DNA from: an uncultured Faecalibacterium sp. | Lineage (GTDB): Bacteria > Bacillota > Clostridia > Oscillospirales > Ruminococcaceae | Length of the DNA: 64,000 bases | Reading direction: 5' to 3' | Assembly (NCBI GenBank): GCA_934548045.1 | Contig: CAKTEM010000001.1 | Span: 1 to 64,000, forward strand | Shown here: positions 37,080-48,010 of the stretch, in pieces | Numbering within the stretch: the stretch's first letter is position 1 | How the letters are laid out: each line of letters starts with the position of its first letter | Notes under the pieces: generated by a model | Told to the model about the DNA's origin: nothing | What the model saw: the letters and a program-made list of their open reading frames with translations, nothing else | The model's database searches: none | Program-made: the position numbers and the translations under genes

Positions 37080-38699
37080 TCAATTCTCTGGCCCGTGTCC
37101 AGAAAATTCCGAATTCCTCGTTATTTTCATGGATTTTCCTTGTTTCCGGGCCGTTTTCCCGGGTAAAACCGTCCGAAGCTCCTTCCCCAGCCCCAGCGGC
37201 CACCCAGTTATAAGGTATATACCGCACATTCCCAGTCCGCCAGCCGCCAACGCCGTCAGCTGAAACGGAAGGGATTCATTCAGCAGGCCGCTCATCCCCT
37301 CTCGCATCAGGTTCCCGGCAATTGCTGAGACGACAGCGGCCAGCGTCGGCGCGCCCAGCCACTGCCAGAGCTGAAGCTTCATCTCACAGCAATGGAGCAG
37401 ACGCCCGGTGTTTGCCGCGCAGGTGTAACAGCTGGACAGCAGAATCACGAAGAGAAAGCCCTTCATTCCGAACCGCGGCAGCAAAAGCATCACGCCGACA
37501 ATACGCAGAACGGAATCCCACACACTGTACCGAAAGACTGCTTTCTGCTCCCCGATGCCCTTCATGGCCCCATCGACCATGCTTTCCAGATAGAGAAGCG
37601 GCATTGCCGGGCCTAAAATTTCAAGATAACTTCCGGCTTCCGCACTGTGGTAAAGCGTCTCCGCGAGCGGCCTTCCCCAGACAAAAAACACTGCGCCGCC
37701 CAGCGTGGAAAAGTACCCGGTCAGCCGGAGCATCCGGTCAATGAGCCCTTGCAGACGCCGCGTCTCGCCTTGGATGTGCGCCTGCGTGATCTCCGGCATC
37801 AGCAGAACAGACAGGCTCCCCAGCAGACCGAAGGGAAAGGTCAGGAGCGGAAGTGCCATACCTTTTAAATTGCCATATTGCGCGACAGCTTCTTCCCGTC
37901 CGCCCAGACCCGACGCCACCAGCCAGACGGTCAGGCAGGCCGGTACCAGCATGTTTTCCGCCGTGTGGAGCGCGCTCGACAGACAGCGTCCGCCCTCCAC
38001 CGGCCACAAAATTTCCCAGAGCCTTCGGGCCGGTTCCTGCGGACGGACAGCTTTTTGTCCGCCGAAACAGACTACCGCCTCCCTCCGGTAGAACAGGAGC
38101 ATGATGCTCGCCGAAGCCGCTTCGCTGAGGGCTGTTGCCGCCAGAACCACGGCACATTTTGCACCGGCGTCCAGCGTCTGCGCCTGTTCCAGCGCGAACA
38201 CGATGACACCGATGCGGAGGGTCTGTTCGCCCAGCTGGCTGATGACATTCGGCTCCACCCTTCGCCGGGCGATAAAAAAGCCGCGAAAAACCGACGAAAT
38301 GCCCATCCACGGCAGGCCGAACGCCGACAAGCGCAGAGCCTGCGCACCCCGGACATCGCCCAGCCACCATTTCGCCGCAAGCCCGGCCAGCCCGAACTGC
38401 GCCGCCAGCGCAACGATACCCAAACCCAGACCAGCCATCAGAAGGCGGCTCAACATTCCCCGGGCTTCCTGCGCGCTCCGGCTGAACTCCTCGGCCATCA
38501 GCCGGGTCGCCGCCACCGAGACACCTGCCGTCGCCAGTGTGACGAAGAGCGAGTAGACCGCCAGCACCAGCTGATACAGCCCCATCCCCTCGCCGCCCAG
38601 CGCGTTCGCCAGATAGATGCGCAGGCCCATCCCGGCCAGCCGGAGCAGAACATCCGCACCAGTCATGAGGGCTGCATTTTTCAGATAGCTCTGCCGCAT
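37080..38699 (-). CDS. SpoVB/MurJ-like polysaccharide flippase (MOP superfamily)
   Basis: A 539-residue membrane protein with about fourteen helices. The N terminus (KNAALMTGADVLLRLAGMGL) and EGMGLYQLVLAVYSLFVTLA are typical of SpoVB-type transporters, which move lipid-linked sugars or cortex precursors across the membrane. The C terminus ends in a short polar tail. Whether it serves sporulation cannot be told from the window. The next gene in the same direction is a nucleotide-sugar dehydratase. Confidence 0.87.
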   Translation of the reverse strand: MRQSYLKNAALMTGADVLLRLAGMGLRIYLANALGGEGMGLYQLVLAVYSLFVTLATAGVSVAATRLMAEEFSRSAQEARGMLSRLLMAGLGLGIVALAAQFGLAGLAAKWWLGDVRGAQALRLSAFGLPWMGISSVFRGFFIARRRVEPNVISQLGEQTLRIGVIVFALEQAQTLDAGAKCAVVLAATALSEAASASIMLLFYRREAVVCFGGQKAVRPQEPARRLWEILWPVEGGRCLSSALHTAENMLVPACLTVWLVASGLGGREEAVAQYGNLKGMALPLLTFPFGLLGSLSVLLMPEITQAHIQGETRRLQGLIDRMLRLTGYFSTLGGAVFFVWGRPLAETLYHSAEAGSYLEILGPAMPLLYLESMVDGAMKGIGEQKAVFRYSVWDSVLRIVGVMLLLPRFGMKGFLFVILLSSCYTCAANTGRLLHCCEMKLQLWQWLGAPTLAAVVSAIAGNLMREGMSGLLNESLPFQLTALAAGGLGMCGIYLITGWPLGLGKELRTVLPGKTARKQGKSMKITRNSEFSGHGPEN

Positions 38700-38794
38700 A
38701 CCGCACCTCCCCCATTCCCGGCTTCCCGGTTCAATTTATGCGGACGGGAAGCAAATTTATACCCGGCTTTTGAAAAGATGAGCGGCCGCGTGGG

Positions 38795-38823
38795 TTGTTT
38801 CTCTCATAGTTTTATGGTATGAT
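38795..38823 (+). promoter_or_regulatory. Promoter of the Mrp-type ATPase gene with adjoining palindrome
   Basis: TTGTTT and TATGAT with a 17-base spacer. A 19-bp palindrome, AAAAGACAG-A-CTGTCTTTT (38837-38855), follows just after the expected transcription start and is placed where an operator or a 5' mRNA hairpin would act. Confidence 0.65.
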
Positions 38824-38877
38824 ATGAGACGGTCACAAAAGACAGACTGTCTTTTTCAACAAAAAAACAAGGAGGAA

Positions 38878-38909
38878 GCGCACAGCCCGGGTCATCCGCA
38901 TCTGTGCGC
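38878..38909 (+). promoter_or_regulatory. Hairpin between ribosome site and start codon of the Mrp-type gene
   Basis: GCGCACAG (38878-38885) and CTGTGCGC (38902-38909) are perfect complements. They lie between a strong GGAGG (38871-38875) and ATG 38919. Folding would bring the site close to the ATG; unfolded, the distance is too great for normal initiation. Confidence 0.55.
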
Positions 38910-38918
38910 AACGAGAGA

Positions 38919-39752
38919 ATGAGTGAAGAATGTACCCATGACTGCTCCACCTGCGGCGCAGCATGTTCTTCCCGTGACGCCGCACCCAAGCACGACGCGC
39001 CCAACCCCAACAGCAGCGTCAAAAAGGTCATCGGCGTCGTATCCGGCAAGGGCGGCGTCGGCAAGAGCATGACGAGCGCACTGTTGGCCTGCGCAATGGC
39101 ACGCCGCGGCTACCACTGCGGTATTCTGGACGCCGATATCACCGGCCCGTCCATTCCAAAGCTGTTCGGCATCCACGGCCGGGCAATGGCAGATGAAAAA
39201 GGCTGCTGGCCCATCCAGAGCCGGATGGGCATCGACGTGATGAGCATCAACCTGCTGGTCGAGAACGAGGAAGACCCCGTTGTCTGGCGCGGCCCGGTCA
39301 TCGCCGGTGCGGTCAAGCAGTTCTGGACTGATGTTGTATGGAAGGATGTCGACTTCCTGTTTGTCGATATGCCTCCGGGAACCGGCGATGTGCCGCTGAC
39401 CGTCTTCCAGAGCCTGCCTGTTGACGGCATCGTTGTCGTGGCAAGCCCTCAGGAACTCGTCAGCATGATCGTCGCGAAGGCGGTCAACATGGCCGAGATG
39501 ATGAAGGTTCCTATGCTGGGCATCGTCGAGAACATGAGCTATATCGTCTGCCCCGACTGTGGCAAGCACATCAATGTGTTCGGCAACAGCCATGTGGACG
39601 AGGTCGCTGCAAAGCACCACCTGCCCGTTCTGGCAAAATGCCCCATCGACCCTCAGCTGGCCGCTCTGTCCGATGCCGGCATGATCGAGACCTACGGCGG
39701 CGAGTACCTTGAGGGTGCCGCTGACGCCTGCGAAAAGCTGCTGGAAAAATAA
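38919..39752 (+). CDS. Mrp/NBP35-family iron-sulfur carrier ATPase
   Basis: A 277-residue P-loop ATPase of the ApbC/Mrp group that carries and transfers Fe-S clusters. N-terminal cysteines appear in ECTHDCSTCGAACSS. The deviant Walker A is VVSGKGGVGKSMTSALLAC. FVDMPPGTGDVPLT is the Switch/Walker B block, and the C-terminal CxxC is in YIVCPDCGKHINVFG. A GTG at 38904 would add five residues but lies inside a hairpin stem, so ATG 38919 is preferred. A terminator follows. Confidence 0.92.
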   Translation: MSEECTHDCSTCGAACSSRDAAPKHDAPNPNSSVKKVIGVVSGKGGVGKSMTSALLACAMARRGYHCGILDADITGPSIPKLFGIHGRAMADEKGCWPIQSRMGIDVMSINLLVENEEDPVVWRGPVIAGAVKQFWTDVVWKDVDFLFVDMPPGTGDVPLTVFQSLPVDGIVVVASPQELVSMIVAKAVNMAEMMKVPMLGIVENMSYIVCPDCGKHINVFGNSHVDEVAAKHHLPVLAKCPIDPQLAALSDAGMIETYGGEYLEGAADACEKLLEK

Positions 39753-39782
39753 GGAAAAGTCATACTTTTTCTGCTGGACCCT

Positions 39783-39823
39783 CCGTGCAGAACTTTAAAA
39801 AACAAGGTTCTGCGCGGTTTTTT
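39783..39823 (+). terminator. Intrinsic terminator after the Mrp-type gene
   Basis: CCGTGCAGAAC (39783-39793) pairs with GTTCTGCGCGG (39807-39817), followed by six T. Confidence 0.88.
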
Positions 39824-39908
39824 GATTTCTTTCTTCGTTTTGTGAAGCGAGTTCATCTTTTGCTTTGTTTTTTTGAAAGATTTTCCGAAAAAATCTCAGG
39901 TGCATCTC

Positions 39909-39937
39909 TTGTAAAATCCGGCACAAAGCTTTATAAT
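39909..39937 (+). promoter_or_regulatory. Promoter of gdhA
   Basis: TTGTAA and TATAAT with a 17-base spacer, about 165 bases before the gdhA start, leaving a long untranslated leader. The gap 39824-39908 upstream is AT-rich and shows nothing else. Confidence 0.85.
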
Positions 39938-39944
39938 AGCAAAG

Positions 39945-40072
39945 TACTCCGGAGTGTGCGTCCGGGGTGTGAATCGAAATGGGAACCCGGCCAAGACCGG
40001 CCTGTCCGCTGTTCCGCTTTGGGGCGGAATCGAGGGATGGCAGGCAGATATCGAGCTGGATTTCTAATCTAA
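39945..40072 (+). ncRNA. Structured leader of gdhA with a cobalamin-riboswitch-like core
   Basis: The ~130-base leader is GC-rich and foldable. It has a CCGGA/TCCGG hairpin (39949-39965), then GGGAA (39981-39985), CCGG (39987-39990) pairing CCGG (39997-40000), CTGTCC (40002-40007) and CTGT, then a TTCCGC/GCGGAA hairpin (about 40012-40028). The order GGGAA-CCGG-CCGG-CTGTCC resembles the core of cobalamin riboswitches, and GAGGGATGGC resembles their GGGAAGGC. No good B12 box is present (AGCTGGATTTCTAATC at 40054-40069 is a poor match). It may be a divergent riboswitch or an unrelated regulatory RNA. Confidence 0.5.
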
Positions 40073-40076
40073 ATAG

Positions 40077-41456
<1,380 letters not shown>

Positions 41457-41481
41457 TTTCTGATTTTTCCAAGATTTTTTC

Positions 41482-41511
41482 AAGGGGTCGTTGCAAAACG
41501 GCCCCTTTTTG
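41482..41511 (+). terminator. Intrinsic terminator of gdhA
   Basis: AAGGGGTCGTT (41482-41492) pairs with AACGGCCCCTT (41497-41507), followed by T. Confidence 0.9.
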
Positions 41512-41567
41512 TATATTGCTGCATCTTTCGTCCATACTTTCCTCAGTACAAGAAAAGAGGGATCTGC

Positions 41568-43172
41568 ATGGACGAAAAGATGTTTTGCTTTCAATGCGAG
41601 CAGGCCGCTAACTGCACCGCCTGTACCGGCAACGCCGGTGTCTGCGGCAAATCCGCCGAGACTGCCGCCGCGCAGGACGAACTGACCGGTGCGCTCATTG
41701 GCTTTGCCGAGCAGCTGCTCACCGTTGACCAGCCCATTCCGCAGGAAAAAGTCCGTCTGCTGTTGGAGGGGCTGTTCACTACCATCACCAACGTCAACTT
41801 TGACCCGGAGACGGTTCGTCAACTGACTGAGAAAGTCCGCGCCGCAAAGCAGGAAGTTCTTCTCGCCGCACCCATCGTACCGGAACCGGCCGAGGATTAT
41901 GATATGGCTCAGCTCTGGCATGACCCGGACGAAGACCGGCGGAGCCTGCGCTCCTTTGTTCTGTTCGGTCTGCGCGGTATGGCGGCGTATGCCTATCATG
42001 CGCAGGTGACAGGCTATACCGATGGCGACATCAACCGTTTTTTCTGCACTGCTCTGCACGATTTAGCCCATGAGACGGACAAGGAAAAGCTGTTTCAGCT
42101 GGTACACGACACCGGCATGATGGCTTACCGGGTCATGGAGTTGCTGGACAAAGCGAACACCGGCACTTTCGGCGAGCCGGAGCCGGTGGAAGTGCCGCTC
42201 ACCATCGAGAAAGGCCCGTTTATCGTCATTTCCGGCCACGACCTCTACGATATGAAGCGGCTGCTGGAACAGACCGAGGGCAAGGGCATCAATATTTATA
42301 CCCACTCGGAGATGCTGCCGGCCCACGGCTACCCAGAGCTGAAAAAGCGGTTCCCACATCTGAAAGGCAACTTCGGCACCGCGTGGCAGAACCAGCAGCG
42401 TGAGTTCGAGGACATCCCGGCACCCATCCTCTTCACCACCAACTGCATCATGCCGCTGCGCGCGAGCTATTCCGACCGGGTCTACACGACCTCGGTCGTC
42501 TCCTATCCGGGCATCCAGCACATCGGCGAAGACCGGGATTTCTCCCCTGTCATCGCAAAAGCTCTCGAGCTGGGCGGCTATCCGGAAGACACCCTCATGC
42601 CCGGCATGAACGGTGGCAAATCGGTCGTGACCGGCTTCGCCCACCACGCCGTGCTGGAACACGCCGGTGAAATCGTTGAAGCAGTCAAGGCCGGGAAGAT
42701 ACGGCACTTCTTCCTGATTGGTGGATGCGATGGCACCCGGCCCAGCCGCCGCTACTACACCGAGTTTGCCAAGCTGACACCACCGGATACGGTCATTCTG
42801 ACGCTGGCCTGCGGAAAGTTCCGGCTCAACGACCTGCCGCTGGGAACGGTCGCTGGTCTGCCCCGTATCCTCGATGTCGGCCAGTGCAACGACGCATACA
42901 GTGCCATCCAAATCGCGCTCGCTCTGGCGGATGCGTTCGGGTGTTCGGTCAACGAGCTGCCCCTTTCCCTCATTCTCTGCTGGTTCGAGCAGAAGGCCGT
43001 CTGTATCCTGATGGCGTTGCTGGCTCTCGGCATCAAAAACATCCGCCTCGGCCCGACTCTTCCGGCCTTCGTCTCGCCGGGTGTTGCCGCCGCTCTGCAA
43101 CAAAAGTACAGCCTGATGCCCATCACGACGCCGGAAGAAGACCTCGCCGCCTGCCTTGGAACACAGAGCTGA
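41568..43172 (+). CDS. hcp: Hybrid cluster protein (hydroxylamine reductase-like)
   Basis: A 534-residue redox enzyme. N-terminal cysteines (MFCFQCEQAANCTACTGNAG, Cys7, 10, 16, 19 and then 26) bind the cubane cluster. The hybrid-cluster ligands appear as LFTTNCIMPLRA, LIGGCDGTRPSRRY, LTLACGKFRL, VGQCNDAYSAI and LCWFEQKAVCIL. Members reduce hydroxylamine or nitric oxide and serve in nitrosative or oxidative stress. RBS AGAGGG precedes ATG 41568. No hcr-type reductase gene is adjacent. Confidence 0.94.
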   Translation: MDEKMFCFQCEQAANCTACTGNAGVCGKSAETAAAQDELTGALIGFAEQLLTVDQPIPQEKVRLLLEGLFTTITNVNFDPETVRQLTEKVRAAKQEVLLAAPIVPEPAEDYDMAQLWHDPDEDRRSLRSFVLFGLRGMAAYAYHAQVTGYTDGDINRFFCTALHDLAHETDKEKLFQLVHDTGMMAYRVMELLDKANTGTFGEPEPVEVPLTIEKGPFIVISGHDLYDMKRLLEQTEGKGINIYTHSEMLPAHGYPELKKRFPHLKGNFGTAWQNQQREFEDIPAPILFTTNCIMPLRASYSDRVYTTSVVSYPGIQHIGEDRDFSPVIAKALELGGYPEDTLMPGMNGGKSVVTGFAHHAVLEHAGEIVEAVKAGKIRHFFLIGGCDGTRPSRRYYTEFAKLTPPDTVILTLACGKFRLNDLPLGTVAGLPRILDVGQCNDAYSAIQIALALADAFGCSVNELPLSLILCWFEQKAVCILMALLALGIKNIRLGPTLPAFVSPGVAAALQQKYSLMPITTPEEDLAACLGTQS

Positions 43173-43299
43173 AAAAGCAGGCTTCTTTTCCGCGAAAAAT
43201 CTCCCACATGAAAGAAAAGTCACACTCTCTCCTATCGTTCGTGTGTGTTTTTCACAAGAAGAAGTTTTTTCCAGCACAAACGTTTGGTGCAACTGTCAC

Positions 43300-43327
43300 T
43301 TGAAGATTTTTCAGCAATCGGTATAAT
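43300..43327 (+). promoter_or_regulatory. Candidate promoter of gltBD
   Basis: TTGAAG and TATAAT with a 16-base spacer. It lies upstream of a strong intrinsic terminator, so gltB transcripts starting here must pass that hairpin. Confidence 0.65.
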
Positions 43328-43341
43328 AGTTCTATCGAAAC

Positions 43342-43395
43342 AAAGGCGTTTCAGACGGGTTTGCCGACCCTGTCTGGAACGCCTTTTCTTTTTTC
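43342..43395 (+). terminator. Strong intrinsic terminator in the gltB leader (attenuator or hcp terminator)
   Basis: An 18-bp stem (43342-43359 with 43369-43386; arms AAAGGCGTT and AACGCCTTT at the base) is followed by a long T tract (TTTTCTTTTTT). It starts about 8 bases after the expected transcription start. A second hairpin, CCTGCGG/CCGCAGG, lies at 43398-43417. It may serve as the hcp terminator, a gltB attenuator, or both. Confidence 0.85.
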
Positions 43396-43450
43396 GACCT
43401 CCTGCGGAATGTGCCGCAGGCAGAAGTTATAGAGGATTTCAGAAATAAGG

Positions 43451-46400
43451 ATGGGAACGTCAATGGAAAATTTTACCGAGCAAAAATCGGCCATCGGCCT
43501 GTATGACCCACACTTTGAGCATGATGCCTGCGGCATCGGCGCAGTGGTGGACATCAAGGGCCGCAAGAGCCATCAGACGGTCAGCGACGCGCTGTCCATC
43601 GTCGAGCGTCTGGAGCATCGTGCAGGCAAGGACGCAGAGGGCAAGACCGGCGACGGCGTCGGCATCATGCTGCAGATCAGCCACAAATTTTTCTCGAAGG
43701 TCGCCGACGAGATGAATATCCGCATCGGCAACGAGCGCGAATATGGCGTGGGCATGTTCTTCTTCCCCCAGAATGAGCATCTGCGCGCGCAGGCAATGAA
43801 GCTGTTCGAGCTGGTCACACGGAAAGAGGGTCTGGAATTTCTGGCATGGCGTGAGGTTCCGGTCGACCCGGACGCCGTCGGTCAGAAAGCCCGTGACTGT
43901 ATGCCGGCCATCTGGCAGTGCTTCATCAAAAAGCCTGCCAAGGTGAGCAAGGGCATCGACTTCGACCGCAAGCTTTATATTGTCCGCCGGGTCTTTGAAC
44001 AGGCCAGCAACGGAACCTATGTTCCCAGCCTGTCCAGTCGCACCATCGTCTACAAGGGCATGTTCCTTGTCCACGACCTGCGACTCTTCTACACCGACCT
44101 GCAGGACCCCGACTATGAATCCGCCATCGGCATGGTCCACAGCCGGTTCTCCACCAACACCAACCCGAGCTGGATGCGTGCGCACCCCAACCGGTTCATC
44201 CTGCACAACGGCGAGATCAACACCATCAAGGGCAACACCGACGCAATGCTGGCGCGTGAAGAGACCATCTCCAGCAGCATCATGCGCGATGACATGAACA
44301 AAATTCTGCCCATCATCAACACCTCCGGTTCGGACTCCGCCATGCTGGACAACGCCCTTGAGTTCATGGTGATGAACGGCATGGATCTGCCGCTGGCTGT
44401 TATGATCACAATTCCCGAACCGTGGGAAAACAACAAGAACATCAGCCAGAAAAAGCGCGACTTCTACCAGTATTACGCCACCATGCTGGAGCCGTGGGAT
44501 GGCCCGGCTGCTATCCTCTTCTCGGATGGCGATGTGGTCGGCGCGGTTCTGGACCGCAACGGCCTGCGCCCCAGCCGCTACTACATCACCAAAGATGGAC
44601 GGATGATTTTGTCCTCTGAGGTCGGCGTCCTGCCCTGTGACCCGGAAAACATCCTTGTAAAAGATCGTCTCCGCCCGGGCAAAATGCTGCTGGTGGATAC
44701 CGTCAAGGGCGAAGTGGTCGACGACGAAAAGCTGAAGGAATACTATGCAAGCCGTGAGCCTTACGGCGAGTGGATCGACCGGAACCTTGTCGAGCTGAAA
44801 AAGCTGAAGATCCCCAACATCAAGGTTCCTTCCTACACCAACGATGAACTGACCCGTCTGCAGAAGGTCTTCGGCTACAAGTACGAAGAGGTCAACAACA
44901 TCATGCTGCCGATGGCACGCCTCGGCGCGGAGCCGTCCGGTGCAATGGGTACGGACACGCCGCTGGCCGTCCTGAGTGACCAGCATCCGCCGCTCTTCAA
45001 CTACTTCAAGCAGCGTTTCGCGCAGGTCACCAATCCGCCCATCGACGCCATCCGTGAAAAGGTCGTCACCTCGACCAGTGTCTACGTCGGCGCACACGGC
45101 AACCTGTTGGAGGACAAACCCGAAAACTGCAAGGTCCTGAAAGTCCACAATCCGATTCTGACCTCCACCGACCTGCTGAAAATCAAGTACATGAACGTGC
45201 CGGGCTTCAAGGTCGCGACCGTTTCCATCAATTACTACAAGAACACCAGTCTTGAAAAGGCCATCGACCGCGTCTTCCTCGAGGTCGACCGTGCCTACAA
45301 AGAGGGCGCAAACATCATCATCCTGTCCGACCGCGATGTGGATGAATACCATGTCACCATCCCCAGCCTGCTGGCCGTGTCGGCCGTGTCGCAGTACCTC
45401 ATCCGCACCAAGAAGAGTACCGCTCTGGCCCTCATTCTCGAGAGCGCAGAGCCGCACGAAGTCCATCACTTCGCAACTCTGCTGGGCTACGGTGCCTGCG
45501 CCGTCAACCCGTATCTGGCACACGAGACCATTGGCGAACTCATCGACCAGGGTCTGCTGGACAAAGATTATTACGCCGCCGTGGACGATTACGACAAGGC
45601 TGTGCTGAACGGCATCGTCAAGATTGCTTCCAAGATGGGTATTTCCACCATCCAGAGCTACCAGAGCAGCCAGATCTTTGAGGCGGTCGGCATCTCGAAG
45701 GATGTCATCGACAAATACTTCACCGGTACGGTCAGCCGTGTCGGCGGCATCGGCATCGAGGACATTCAGGCCGACGTCGAGGCACAGCACAACGCTGCAT
45801 TTGACCCGTTGGGTCTGGACATCAACATGGAACTGGACGACGCCGGTGCGCATAAATTCCGCAGCGGCAAGGAAGAGCATCTGTTCAATCCGCAGACCAT
45901 CTACCTGTTCCAGAAAGCCTGCTTCACCAAGGATTACAACGCCTTCAAGCAGTTCACCAATACGGTGGACAACATGGGCAAAGAGGGCGTTCATCTGCGC
46001 AGCCTGCTCGACTTCAACTATGACCCCAACGGCGGCATCCCTCTGGACGAGGTGGAGCCGGTGGAGTCCATCGTCAAGCGGTTCAAGGGCGCGGCCATGA
46101 GCTACGGCGCACTGAGCAGCGAGGCACACGAGACGATTGCCATCGCACTGAACCGTCTGGGCGGTCGGAGCAACACTGGTGAGGGTGGCGAGCCCGAAGA
46201 TCGTTACCACAGCGAGAGCAATTCCCGTATCAAGCAGGTGGCATCTGCACGTTTCGGTGTCACCAGCAAGTACCTTGTCTCCGCTGATGAAATTCAGATC
46301 AAACTGGCACAGGGCGCAAAGCCCGGCGAGGGCGGCAACCTGCCCGGCGCAAAAGTCTATCCGTGGATCGCGAAGACCCGTCACAGCACCACCGGTGTGG

Positions 46401-47998
46401 GCCTGATCTCTCCGCCGCCGCACCACGATATCTACTCCATTGAGGACTTGGCAGAACTTATCTACGATTTGAAGAACGCCAACCGCAACGCAAACATCAA
46501 CGTCAAGTTGGTCAGTGAGGCCGGTGTCGGCACCATCGCGGCCGGTGTTGCCAAGGGCGGCGCACAGGTTATTCTGGTCTCTGGTTACGACGGCGGCACC
46601 GGTGCAGCACCCCGTACCTCCATCAAGAACGCCGGTCTGCCGTGGGAACTGGGCATCGCCGAGACCCACCAGACCCTGATCCTGAACGGTCTGCGCAGCC
46701 GTGTCCGCATTGAGAGCGACTCCAAACTGCTGAGCGGCCGCGATGTCGCTATCAGCTGTATGCTGGGCGCAGAGGAATTCGGTTTCGGCACCAGCCTGCT
46801 GATGTGTGAGGGCTGTGTCATGATGCGCGTCTGTAACCTCGACACCTGCCCGATGGGCATCTGCACCCAGAACCCCGAACTGCGGAAGAACTTCCGCGGC
46901 AAGCCGGAATACATCATCAACTATCTGACCTTCGTTGCGCAGGAGCTGCGTGAATACATGGCAAAACTGGGCGTCCGCACCATCGACGAGCTGGTTGGCC
47001 GCACCGACCTGCTCCATGTCAAGCCCAGCGCACCGGGCAGCCGTGCAGCCAAAATGAACCTCGACTGCATCCTCCACAACCCGGCCATCGAGAACAGCAA
47101 CGTCCACTTCGTAAAAGAGGATACCTACGACTTCCATCTCGAGAACACCCCCGACATGAAAGTCCTGATGAAGAAGTTCAAGCTGAACAGCAAGAATCCC
47201 CAGAGCGTCAACCTCGAGGTATCCAATGTCGACCGTGCCTTTGGTGCCATCTTTGGCAGCGAGATCACCCGGAAATACGGCAACTCTCTGCCCGATGATG
47301 TCTACACCGCAAACTGTGTCGGCGCAGGCGGCCAGAGTTTCGGTGCGTTCATCCCGAACGGTCTGACTCTGAAACTGACCGGCGACTGCAACGACTACAT
47401 GGGCAAGGGTCTGTCCGGCGGCAAGATCATCGTCCGTCCGCCCGAGAACATCACCTACAAGCCCGAGGAGAACATTATCACCGGCAACGTTGCCCTCTAC
47501 GGTGCGACCAGCGGCAAGGCGTTCATTTCCGGTGTGGCCGGTGAGCGTTTCTGCGTCCGCAACTCCGGCGCGACCGCTGTTGTCGAGGGCGTGGGCGACC
47601 ATGGCTGTGAGTACATGACCGGCGGCACTGTCGTCGTGCTGGGTCAGACCGGCAAGAACTTCGCGGCCGGCATGACCGGCGGCATCGCCTACGTTCTGGA
47701 TGAGAACTGGGATTTCTACCAGCGTGTCAACAAAGAGACTGTCAGCTTGGAACCGGTAGAACATAAGTACGATGTCGCCACCCTGAAAGAGCTGATCCGC
47801 GAACATGTCGAGATGACCGGTTCGCCGCGCGGCAAAGAAATTCTGGATAATTTCAGCGAATTCCTGCCCAAGTTCAAGAAAGTCCTGCCTTACGATTACG
47901 ACCGGATGCTCCGTGTTATCGCTTCGATGGAAGAGCGCGGTCTTGACGGCGAACAGGCTCAGATCGAAGCCTTCTATGCCGTGCAGAAGAATAAGTAA
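43451..47998 (+). CDS. gltB: Glutamate synthase, large subunit
   Basis: A 1515-residue enzyme that makes glutamate from glutamine and 2-oxoglutarate. The N-terminal glutaminase begins at Cys27 (FEHDACGIGAVVDIKG), implying removal of a propeptide. The FMN/synthase domain has GAAMSYGALSSEAHETIAIA and GGRSNTGEGGEPEDRY. The 3Fe-4S cluster cysteines are in MMRVCNLDTCPMGICTQ. The C-terminal beta-helix domain has repeated G-rich turns. Start ATG 43451 follows AAGG closely; ATG 43463 is an alternative. gltD follows after 12 bases. Confidence 0.96.
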   Translation: MGTSMENFTEQKSAIGLYDPHFEHDACGIGAVVDIKGRKSHQTVSDALSIVERLEHRAGKDAEGKTGDGVGIMLQISHKFFSKVADEMNIRIGNEREYGVGMFFFPQNEHLRAQAMKLFELVTRKEGLEFLAWREVPVDPDAVGQKARDCMPAIWQCFIKKPAKVSKGIDFDRKLYIVRRVFEQASNGTYVPSLSSRTIVYKGMFLVHDLRLFYTDLQDPDYESAIGMVHSRFSTNTNPSWMRAHPNRFILHNGEINTIKGNTDAMLAREETISSSIMRDDMNKILPIINTSGSDSAMLDNALEFMVMNGMDLPLAVMITIPEPWENNKNISQKKRDFYQYYATMLEPWDGPAAILFSDGDVVGAVLDRNGLRPSRYYITKDGRMILSSEVGVLPCDPENILVKDRLRPGKMLLVDTVKGEVVDDEKLKEYYASREPYGEWIDRNLVELKKLKIPNIKVPSYTNDELTRLQKVFGYKYEEVNNIMLPMARLGAEPSGAMGTDTPLAVLSDQHPPLFNYFKQRFAQVTNPPIDAIREKVVTSTSVYVGAHGNLLEDKPENCKVLKVHNPILTSTDLLKIKYMNVPGFKVATVSINYYKNTSLEKAIDRVFLEVDRAYKEGANIIILSDRDVDEYHVTIPSLLAVSAVSQYLIRTKKSTALALILESAEPHEVHHFATLLGYGACAVNPYLAHETIGELIDQGLLDKDYYAAVDDYDKAVLNGIVKIASKMGISTIQSYQSSQIFEAVGISKDVIDKYFTGTVSRVGGIGIEDIQADVEAQHNAAFDPLGLDINMELDDAGAHKFRSGKEEHLFNPQTIYLFQKACFTKDYNAFKQFTNTVDNMGKEGVHLRSLLDFNYDPNGGIPLDEVEPVESIVKRFKGAAMSYGALSSEAHETIAIALNRLGGRSNTGEGGEPEDRYHSESNSRIKQVASARFGVTSKYLVSADEIQIKLAQGAKPGEGGNLPGAKVYPWIAKTRHSTTGVGLISPPPHHDIYSIEDLAELIYDLKNANRNANINVKLVSEAGVGTIAAGVAKGGAQVILVSGYDGGTGAAPRTSIKNAGLPWELGIAETHQTLILNGLRSRVRIESDSKLLSGRDVAISCMLGAEEFGFGTSLLMCEGCVMMRVCNLDTCPMGICTQNPELRKNFRGKPEYIINYLTFVAQELREYMAKLGVRTIDELVGRTDLLHVKPSAPGSRAAKMNLDCILHNPAIENSNVHFVKEDTYDFHLENTPDMKVLMKKFKLNSKNPQSVNLEVSNVDRAFGAIFGSEITRKYGNSLPDDVYTANCVGAGGQSFGAFIPNGLTLKLTGDCNDYMGKGLSGGKIIVRPPENITYKPEENIITGNVALYGATSGKAFISGVAGERFCVRNSGATAVVEGVGDHGCEYMTGGTVVVLGQTGKNFAAGMTGGIAYVLDENWDFYQRVNKETVSLEPVEHKYDVATLKELIREHVEMTGSPRGKEILDNFSEFLPKFKKVLPYDYDRMLRVIASMEERGLDGEQAQIEAFYAVQKNK

Positions 47999-48010
47999 GG
48001 AGGGAATATC

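Noticed and set aside
40054..40069. B12 box in the gdhA leader
   Set aside because: AGCTGGATTTCTAATC agrees with the B12-box consensus at only about half its positions, so it was not used as support.
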